Shown piece by piece: positions 1 to 4,736 of a DNA stretch of 6,148 bases (position 1 is its first letter; every line of letters begins with the position of its first letter). The notes beneath the pieces are model-generated. The model saw nothing but the letters and a program-made list of their open reading frames with translations, searched no databases and had not been told where the DNA came from. Origin of the DNA: Erysipelotrichaceae bacterium (GTDB lineage Bacteria > Bacillota_I > Bacilli_A > Erysipelotrichales > Erysipelotrichaceae); the NCBI GenBank assembly GCA_017419065.1, contig JAFOMB010000185.1:1-6148 (forward strand). Reading direction: 5' to 3'. A program made the position numbers and the translations under genes.

Positions 1-1
1 A

Positions 2-787
2 GAAACGGAAGAAGGCTTCAGCGCCAAGGCCAACTACAGCTGCGCCCATGACGCTTCCCACAAGCAGAGCGTAGACGCATCCGTGACATCCGAGACGACA
101 CCGGCTACCTGCACGGAAGCCGGACAGATCCTCTACACCGCGACTGTCTCTGCCGAAGCTTCTCTCGACAGGAAAGCCCACAGCGAAGACAAGAGCGTCG
201 CGATCCCGGCTACCGGACATGAATGGGGCGATCCGGTCTACACCTGGTCCGACGACAACAGGACCGTCACCGCTTCCCGCGTCTGCGCACATGATGAGTC
301 TCATACAGAAACAGAAACGGTTGAAACGGTCTACACCATTACTGTTAAACCGGCATGTACGGAAAAGGGTACCGGAACTTATACCGCAACCTTTAAGAAT
401 TCTGTATTTACGCCACAGACCAAGTCTGTTGATATCGATGCCATCGGACATGAATATGGTGAGTGGGCTCTCGTCAAAGAACCGACTTGTACAGAAGAAG
501 GAACAGAGAGAAGGATCTGCTTACATGATCCGTCTCATATCGATGAGAGACCTGTTCCGGCATTAGGTCATGATTATCAGTTCGTACGCTTTGAATGGGC
601 TGAAGATTACACTTCTGCGAAAGCGGTGCTGGTATGCTCCAGAGATGAAGCACATGTCCATTACGCCGATACGGAAGTCACTTCCGAGAGACGTGATGAC
701 AAGATCGTCTATACTGCGAAGTATGAGATGGGTGACAAGTACTATACGGAAGAGAAGACTGTCGATTATGTCCCTGTTCCAGGTTCC
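2..787 (+). repeat. Tandem Cys/His stalk modules within the first surface protein
   Basis: Protein-level repeats of roughly 70-80 residues with some shorter copies. A full unit runs: GHEWG-type opening, Y-x-W-x-D-D-x-x-T-V-T-A strand, C-A-H-D-x-S-H, a TETVET-like strand, CTEKG, YTATF strand, V-D-I-D-A-I closing. The third unit is shortened, with the CTE and CxHD cysteines only 10 residues apart, against 23-24 in the first two. The fourth keeps CSRDEAH but has no CTE cysteine. I recognise this as a recurrent stalk repeat of Bacillota surface proteins but cannot name a Pfam entry. The copies are diverged at DNA level, so this is an old duplication. Confidence 0.75.
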
Positions 788-1699
788 ATCATCCGCCTGT
801 CCGGAAAGACCCGTTATGATACCTCTCTGGTCGTCGCAAACGAACTCAAGAGCGTACTGGGTGTCGACAAGTTCAACACTGTCATACTCGCAACCGGCGA
901 GAACTTCGCCGATGCCTTAGGCGGCGGCTATCTGGCTGCCAAGAAGGGTGCCCCGATCCTGCTGACGAAGCCTAGTCAGGCAGCCAAGGTCAACGAATAC
1001 ATCCGCAACAACCTCAACGCCGGAGGACTGATCTATGTCCTGGGCGGCGAAGGAGCTGTTCCGGCTGAATGTCTGGAAGGACTGGAAGGCTACGATATCA
1101 GAAGACTTTCCGGTAAGACGAGATACATCACCAACCTGGCTATCCTGGAAGAAGCAGGTATCGGTAATGAAGAGATCCTCATCTGTACCGGTGAGAACTA
1201 CGCTGACTCCCTAAGTGCTTCCGCTGCCGGCAGACCGATCCTGCTTGTCAACAGTAAGACGGATACCTTAAACGACGGACAGAGAGAATACCTGAGTACT
1301 CACGCCGGCAATGTCTTCTACATCATCGGCGGTACCGGCGCTGTCTCCGAAGGACTGGAAGCAGAGATCTCTGCTTACCGTACTCCGATCAGACTCTCCG
1401 GCGCAAAGAGATATGATACGGCAGTGCTCATCGCTCAGACCTTCTTCGGAAATCCTGATAAAGCCGTTCTGGCTTACTCTCACGACTTCCCGGATGGTCT
1501 CTGTGCCGGTCCTCTGGGTAACGCTCTCAGAGCTCCGATCCTTCTGACAAAGGAAGGAAGCGAAAGCGCGGCTACTGCCTATACAGCTGCCGGAGCTATC
1601 CGGAACGGTTATATCTGCGGCGGTGAGAAACCTCTGGCGGATATGGTCGCCAGGATCATCTTTGCGATGAGTGAAGATCAGAGTATCATCAAGAGATAA
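2..1699 (+). CDS. Surface protein with Cys/His stalk repeats and three C-terminal CWB2 repeats (5' partial)
   Basis: The frame is open from the first bases, so the N-terminus and signal peptide lie upstream; 565 residues are visible. Residues 1-262 are tandem stalk modules. They carry the motif C-x-[HR]-D-x-[SA]-H four times (Cys at about 14, 95, 173, 212), a CTE[AEK]G motif three times (Cys at 37, 119, 163), and GH[ED][YW] module junctions. Residues 263-555 are three cell-wall-binding type 2 (CWB2, PF04122) repeats beginning IIRLSGKTRYDTS, IRRLSGKTRYITN and IRLSGAKRYDTA, each with an ILL motif (APILLT, RPILLV, APILLT). In Clostridioides difficile, three CWB2 repeats anchor proteins non-covalently to an anionic wall polymer; I infer the same here, outside the cell. 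The stalk presumably projects whatever domain lies upstream. A terminator follows 15 bases after the stop. The first 300 bases are far more GC-rich than the rest. Family call is firm; the function of the missing part is unknown. Confidence 0.93.
   Translation, partial: ETEEGFSAKANYSCAHDASHKQSVDASVTSETTPATCTEAGQILYTATVSAEASLDRKAHSEDKSVAIPATGHEWGDPVYTWSDDNRTVTASRVCAHDESHTETETVETVYTITVKPACTEKGTGTYTATFKNSVFTPQTKSVDIDAIGHEYGEWALVKEPTCTEEGTERRICLHDPSHIDERPVPALGHDYQFVRFEWAEDYTSAKAVLVCSRDEAHVHYADTEVTSERRDDKIVYTAKYEMGDKYYTEEKTVDYVPVPGSIIRLSGKTRYDTSLVVANELKSVLGVDKFNTVILATGENFADALGGGYLAAKKGAPILLTKPSQAAKVNEYIRNNLNAGGLIYVLGGEGAVPAECLEGLEGYDIRRLSGKTRYITNLAILEEAGIGNEEILICTGENYADSLSASAAGRPILLVNSKTDTLNDGQREYLSTHAGNVFYIIGGTGAVSEGLEAEISAYRTPIRLSGAKRYDTAVLIAQTFFGNPDKAVLAYSHDFPDGLCAGPLGNALRAPILLTKEGSESAATAYTAAGAIRNGYICGGEKPLADMVARIIFAMSEDQSIIKR
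788..1666 (+). repeat. CWB2 triplet of the first surface protein
   Basis: Three CWB2 repeats start near bases 788, 1097 and 1388. Each has RLSG-x-x-RY at the start, a [ST]-x-[DN]-[FY]-[AP]-D-[AGS]-L core, an ILL motif and a GG-[ETS] turn near the end. All three ILL motifs are intact, as expected for a functional wall-polymer binding triplet. The middle repeat has the distinct core CTGENYADSLSASAAGRPI, which is also seen in the middle repeat of the downstream protein. Confidence 0.9.
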
Positions 1700-1714
1700 C
1701 AGAAATACTCACGT

Positions 1715-1743
1715 AAAAGGAGAGCTCAGTGAACTCTCCTTTT
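1715..1743 (+). terminator. Rho-independent terminator after the first surface protein gene
   Basis: A perfect 10-bp stem, AAAAGGAGAG (1715-1724) with CTCTCCTTTT (1734-1743), encloses a 9-base loop. The stem ends in T residues that double as the U-tract. It lies 15 bases after the TAA stop and separates this gene from the downstream paralogue, so the two are probably transcribed independently. Confidence 0.8.
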
Positions 1744-1747
1744 GAAT

Positions 1748-1780
1748 ATTCTTTGTGAATCAAAGAAAATTCTTTAGAAT
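1748..1780 (+). promoter_or_regulatory. Pair of short dyads overlapping the promoter (candidate operator)
   Basis: ATTCTTTGTGAAT (1748-1760) and ATTCTTTAGAAT (1769-1780) are both small inverted repeats with ATTC/GAAT ends. Their ATTCTTT starts are exactly 21 bp apart, about two helical turns. The first covers the -35 and the second the -10. TTCTTTG (1749-1755) can also pair with CAAAGAA (1761-1767). A repressor binding both dyads on one DNA face would block the promoter; no regulator is identified. Confidence 0.35.
1753..1780 (+). promoter_or_regulatory. Putative sigma-A promoter of the FN3/CWB2 protein gene
   Basis: TTGTGA (1753-1758, 4/6 to TTGACA) and TAGAAT (1775-1780, 5/6 to TATAAT) are separated by 16 bases. 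Initiation near 1787 would leave a leader of about 39 nt before the ATG at 1826. Weaker -10-like strings (GATACT, TAAAAT) lie further down but lack a well-spaced -35. Confidence 0.5.
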
Positions 1781-1814
1781 AAAAGTAGATACTAAAATGA
1801 TGAAATCATAACAC

Positions 1815-1820
1815 AGGAGG
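1815..1820 (+). promoter_or_regulatory. Shine-Dalgarno site of the FN3/CWB2 protein gene
   Basis: A perfect AGGAGG lies 5 bases before the ATG at 1826. This fixes the start and agrees with the signal peptide that begins there. Confidence 0.85.
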
Positions 1821-1825
1821 TCCAT

Positions 1826-3304
1826 ATGAAAAAGATCCTTTCCGTCTTCCTCTCTCTTCTTCTGACAGTCTCTTTTTTCTCATTTCCTGTAAAAGCGATA
1901 GGAAGCATCAAGAACTTCAAGATCGATGAAAACGGAGAAGTGACCTGGGATCCTTATCCGGGGGCTGTCTATTATTCAGTGAGTTTCAGTGATTATGTGG
2001 GAGGCACACAGACGACGATCGGCTACAATTTCCGGGATATCCTGATCGATGTTCAAGCACCAAGCGGTGCCTATAAGACCTGGGTAGAAGCCTTAGATGA
2101 GAATATGGAGGTCATTGCGAGTTCCAATGATATCATCTATCAGCACACAGCTACGGCGAATAAGGCCAGAGATCTCTCCTGGAACAGGTATATAGCGAAC
2201 TGGTCGAACAATATCATCTATGATAAATACCGCTTTATCCTCTACAGAGACGGGATAGAGATCCTGAATACAGAAACAGCAGGACATAGTTTTGATACCT
2301 ATCCGTATGTGACAGGACAGGATCACAGTTATGTATTTGCGGTACAAGCGATGAAACTCCACTTTGAAGACAGTGATCCTGTCTATTCTGAACCGGTAAC
2401 AGGAAGAATGATCGAGAGGATCAAGGGATCAGACCGCTATGAGACTTCCTGGGCTGCCGCAGACGAACTGCGTCAGAACTACAATCCTTATGCACCTTTC
2501 GGGACCCTGGTACTGGCTTCGGGAGAGAACTTCCCAGATGCCCTGAGCGGTGCCTATCTGGCCAATACCTGGTACGCTCCGCTTCTTCTCATCAATCAGA
2601 AGAGCGCTGAAAAACTGTGCAGCAGGATCCTGGAGACGACAGAAGAAGGAAGGACGATCTATATCCTGGGCGGAGAAGGAGCAGTACCTTCTTCCTGGAT
2701 CAAGACTCTGGAAGGAAAATATAAGATCAAGCGCCTTTCCGGAAAAGACCGCTATCAGACGAATATGGAGATCCTGAAGGAAGCGGGTTTTGATTCCGGG
2801 GAACTGCTGGTCTGTACCGGCAAGGATTTCGCGGATTCGCTCTCTGCTTCCGCTACGGGAAGACCGATCTTCTTGGTCGGGAAGGCTCTGACAGCAGAAC
2901 AGAAGACCTTCTTAGAGGGAATGGGCGATCTGCACTTCACGATCATCGGCGGCAGCAATGCCGTATCGCAGGATGTGATCTCGGAACTGGCTTCCTATGG
3001 AAAGATCGAAAGAACTTTTTCCGGCAAGAACCGCTATGAGACATCCCGGCTGATCGCAGGAGCCTATTTCAAAGACCCTGATACAGCTGTCATCGCGACC
3101 GGAAAAGACTTCCCGGACGGCCTCTCCGGAGGTCCTCTGGCCTACAGTGTACAGGCGCCATTGCTGCTGGTAAAACCGGATGACGGACAGATCGCCTATG
3201 AGTATGTGCAGTTCAAGAGGATACCAAACGGCTATGTCTTGGGCGGAGACAAGGCAGTAGGCGATGAGGTGATGAAACACGTCTTCCGTTATCTGGAAGG
3301 CTGA
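1826..3304 (+). CDS. Secreted protein with two FN3-like domains and three CWB2 repeats
   Basis: Complete 492-residue protein. Residues 1-24 are a signal peptide: a KK charge, a Leu/Phe-rich core, and a likely cut after PVKA. Residues about 25-107 and 110-193 look like fibronectin type III domains, the first marked by GEVTWDPYPGAVYYSVSF. Residues 196-490 are three CWB2 (PF04122) repeats beginning IERIKGSDRYETS, IKRLSGKDRYQTN and IERTFSGKNRYETS, so the protein is expected on the wall surface, bound non-covalently to an anionic polymer. The C-terminal half is a clear paralogue of the preceding gene's (shared LGGEGAVP and SLSASA-x-GRPI); the N-terminal halves are unrelated. No catalytic domain is visible, so adhesion or spacing is a guess. 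Its ILL-type motifs are altered (LLL, IFL, LLL). It has its own promoter and RBS and ends at a shared terminator. Confidence 0.95.
   Translation: MKKILSVFLSLLLTVSFFSFPVKAIGSIKNFKIDENGEVTWDPYPGAVYYSVSFSDYVGGTQTTIGYNFRDILIDVQAPSGAYKTWVEALDENMEVIASSNDIIYQHTATANKARDLSWNRYIANWSNNIIYDKYRFILYRDGIEILNTETAGHSFDTYPYVTGQDHSYVFAVQAMKLHFEDSDPVYSEPVTGRMIERIKGSDRYETSWAAADELRQNYNPYAPFGTLVLASGENFPDALSGAYLANTWYAPLLLINQKSAEKLCSRILETTEEGRTIYILGGEGAVPSSWIKTLEGKYKIKRLSGKDRYQTNMEILKEAGFDSGELLVCTGKDFADSLSASATGRPIFLVGKALTAEQKTFLEGMGDLHFTIIGGSNAVSQDVISELASYGKIERTFSGKNRYETSRLIAGAYFKDPDTAVIATGKDFPDGLSGGPLAYSVQAPLLLVKPDDGQIAYEYVQFKRIPNGYVLGGDKAVGDEVMKHVFRYLEG
2411..3295 (+). repeat. CWB2 triplet of the second surface protein
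   Basis: Three repeats start near bases 2411, 2726 and 3005. They match the upstream triplet repeat for repeat, including the CTGKDFADSLSASATGRPI core of the middle one. The triplet was therefore probably duplicated as a unit rather than by amplification of single repeats. The hydrophobic binding motifs read APLLLI, RPIFLV and APLLLV rather than ILL. Confidence 0.88.
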
Positions 3305-3328
3305 GACTTCTTTAAACAGATATTCAAA

Positions 3329-3358
3329 AAGGACTCCTTCAGCAGGAGTCCTTGTTTT
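3329..3358. terminator. Bidirectional terminator between convergent genes
   Basis: A perfect 10-bp stem, AAGGACTCCT (3329-3338) with AGGAGTCCTT (3344-3353), has a 5-base loop TCAGC. On the plus strand it is followed by GTTTTG. On the minus strand the stem is followed by TTTTTGAATA, reading from the A-run at 3326-3330. It can therefore end transcription of both the FN3/CWB2 gene (stop at 3304) and the convergent YibE/F gene (stop at 3374). Confidence 0.88.
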
Positions 3359-3373
3359 GTATATAGGTGTTCT

Positions 3374-4528
3374 TTATTCCTTCCCGGAGAAGATCCTGGA
3401 AGCGATGAAGGCAGTGATCGGTACAGAGAGGACAGCACCGAAACTGCTGGCCAGTCCGGAGATCAGTTCAATAGATAAGTAGGCAGAACTGAGGAGCTGA
3501 TATTTGCTGAGGGACATGGAATAGAGATAGAGGATGAGTACGAAACTGCTTCCTAAGAAGGCGAGTATCAGGGTATTGGTCATTGTTCCGACCATATCCT
3601 TTCCGATATTCATTCCGGACAGGAAGAGCTGTTTGAAGGAGAGTTTCTTATCTGTCTCATGGAGCTCGCTGATCGAAGAGGAGAGTCCCATAGAGACATC
3701 CATGACAGCACCTAAGGAAGAGATGACGATCCCAGCAGATAAGAGGCCTTTTAAACCGATATGATAGCCGTCATTGTTCAGCTGCATGATCGCTTCTACG
3801 TTTTCTTCCCGCAATCCATCTATTCTTAGGATTGCCTGGGCAATGATTGCGAAGACCAGGGCTGCTCCGACACCGGATATCGTTCCCAGAAAGGCGCTGA
3901 TGCTTTTCTTATTGAAGCCTGACATGATGGTGAAGGAGAAGGCAGCGATGAAGACACAGGTGATGAAGGTCATCGGTATCGTAGGAGCCCCTTTCATCAA
4001 AGAAGGAAGCAGGACGAGGAAGAGACTCAGAGCGATGAAGAAGAGGGAGACAAGGGATTTGGCACCGTTCTTTCCGCCGATGATGACTGCCGCTGCCGCA
4101 AAGACCGCAAAGACGATCAGGATGCCCGGCAAACGGTTTACCTCATATACAGTGGCATTTATCTGGCCGCTTCCATAGGAGGAGATGATCAGCGTGACAC
4201 TGTCTCCGGACTTGACCGGGACACTGTAGACAGGTCCGACATAGTTGTAGGCCAGCAGGGTCTCTCCCTTATACTGTCCGGTCGTGACCTCTACTGTCAG
4301 CATCTGTTCTCCCCGGTAAGCTCCATCGGCCTTTTCATCCTGGAAGGTAGAGTCTTTCAGGATATCGATGACTTTTCCGTTCTCATATTCCGCATACTCA
4401 GTAGGCGGAGGGGCGTCATCTTTCTCCCCGTTGTTGGCCCATAAAGCACAGAAGACAAAGGAGAGGATGCAGACGAGAAGGACGATCAGGGTACCGATCC
4501 TGTTTTTATGATCATTCGTGTTTTTCAT
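3374..4528 (-). CDS. YibE/F family multi-pass membrane protein
   Basis: A 384-residue polytopic membrane protein of the YibE/F family (PF07907), whose molecular function is not established. An N-terminal helix (about 11-31) follows a short basic segment. An extracytoplasmic, beta-rich stretch follows (about 32-132, with GEQMLTVEVTTGQYKGE), then about seven helices (near 134-151, 156-175, 184-202, 210-233, 261-281, 315-336, 347-378). Family signatures are LGAVMDVSMGLSSSI, SGMNIGKDMVGTMTNTLI and the final SFGAVLSVPITAFIA; the acidic DV and KD residues within helices would suit a transporter or ion-handling role, but that is inference. Start choice: the frame extends to ATGs at 4540 and 4573, but none has a Shine-Dalgarno. 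A TATAAT at 4544-4539 lies inside the extended frame, so I prefer 4528 (MKNTND...), which gives a normal positive-inside first helix. It is convergent with the FN3/CWB2 gene and divergent from the BIG2 gene. Confidence 0.93.
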   Translation of the reverse strand: MKNTNDHKNRIGTLIVLLVCILSFVFCALWANNGEKDDAPPPTEYAEYENGKVIDILKDSTFQDEKADGAYRGEQMLTVEVTTGQYKGETLLAYNYVGPVYSVPVKSGDSVTLIISSYGSGQINATVYEVNRLPGILIVFAVFAAAAVIIGGKNGAKSLVSLFFIALSLFLVLLPSLMKGAPTIPMTFITCVFIAAFSFTIMSGFNKKSISAFLGTISGVGAALVFAIIAQAILRIDGLREENVEAIMQLNNDGYHIGLKGLLSAGIVISSLGAVMDVSMGLSSSISELHETDKKLSFKQLFLSGMNIGKDMVGTMTNTLILAFLGSSFVLILYLYSMSLSKYQLLSSAYLSIELISGLASSFGAVLSVPITAFIASRIFSGKE

Positions 4529-4538
4529 ACCTAAATTC

Positions 4539-4566
4539 ATTATAGAAAAGAAAAGAAAAAAGACAA
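4539..4566 (-). promoter_or_regulatory. Putative promoter of the YibE/F gene
   Basis: On the minus strand, TTGTCT (4566-4561, 4/6 to TTGACA) and a perfect TATAAT (4544-4539) are separated by 16 bases. The spacer is three copies of a five-base unit (GAAAA on the plus strand) plus one base. Transcription would start near 4533, only about 4 bases before the ATG at 4528. Confidence 0.5.
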
Positions 4567-4589
4567 AATACATCAGGCAATAGAAAATG

Positions 4590-4603
4590 TGAAAACGCTT
4601 CCA
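4590..4603. promoter_or_regulatory. cre-like site (CcpA operator candidate)
   Basis: TGAAAACGCTTCCA matches the catabolite-responsive element consensus TGWAARCGYTWWCA at 13 of 14 positions, with the central CG intact. The reverse strand also matches 13 of 14. It lies in the divergent intergenic region, about 65 bp upstream of the predicted start sites on both sides. Upstream cre sites of this kind are usually linked to activation, while sites over a promoter repress. Carbon-source control of one or both genes is inference. Confidence 0.55.
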
Positions 4604-4628
4604 AAAAGTACTGTGAACCTATAGTTTT

Positions 4629-4655
4629 TTGAAAGGTTGTCATATAAAATATAAG
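4629..4655 (+). promoter_or_regulatory. Tentative promoter of the BIG2 surface protein gene
   Basis: TTGAAA (4629-4634) and TATAAG (4650-4655, 5/6) are separated by 15 bases, which is short. An alternative is TTGTCA (4637-4642, 5/6) with CAGAAT (4658-4663), also 15 apart. The AT-rich tract makes a promoter likely here, but the exact elements are uncertain. The leader would be about 70-75 nt and holds a weak 5-bp hairpin, TTGCC/GGCAA (4667-4684). Confidence 0.35.
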
Positions 4656-4725
4656 AGCAGAATAGTTTGCCTGTTTTTTGGCAACAAGAATCATCCACTT
4701 AAACGCAGATAAGCGTCAAAAATCA

Positions 4726-4731
4726 GAGGAG
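4726..4731 (+). promoter_or_regulatory. Shine-Dalgarno site of the BIG2 surface protein gene
   Basis: GAGGAG lies 5 bases before the ATG at 4737. It supports this start, which is also where a signal peptide begins. Confidence 0.8.
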
Positions 4732-4736
4732 AAAGA

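Noticed and set aside
1797..1811. Four-codon upstream frame (ATG ATG AAA TCA TAA) before the FN3/CWB2 gene
   Set aside because: It has no ribosome binding site and no attenuator-like structure; it is probably chance in AT-rich leader sequence.
3774..4178. Plus-strand 134-residue open frame antisense to the YibE/F gene
   Set aside because: It is an antisense shadow of a strongly supported membrane protein; its composition (many Lys, Met and Ala) mirrors the complementary codons.
4512..4694. Minus-strand 60-residue open frame overlapping the YibE/F start
   Set aside because: It overlaps the YibE/F gene start and its regulatory region, has no ribosome binding site or recognisable protein pattern, and comes from AT-rich intergenic sequence.
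4667..4716. Hairpins TTGCC/GGCAA and ACGC/GCGT in the leader of the BIG2 gene, considered as a riboswitch or attenuator
   Set aside because: The stems are only 5 and 4 bp, with no conserved riboswitch core and no U-tract after a strong stem.
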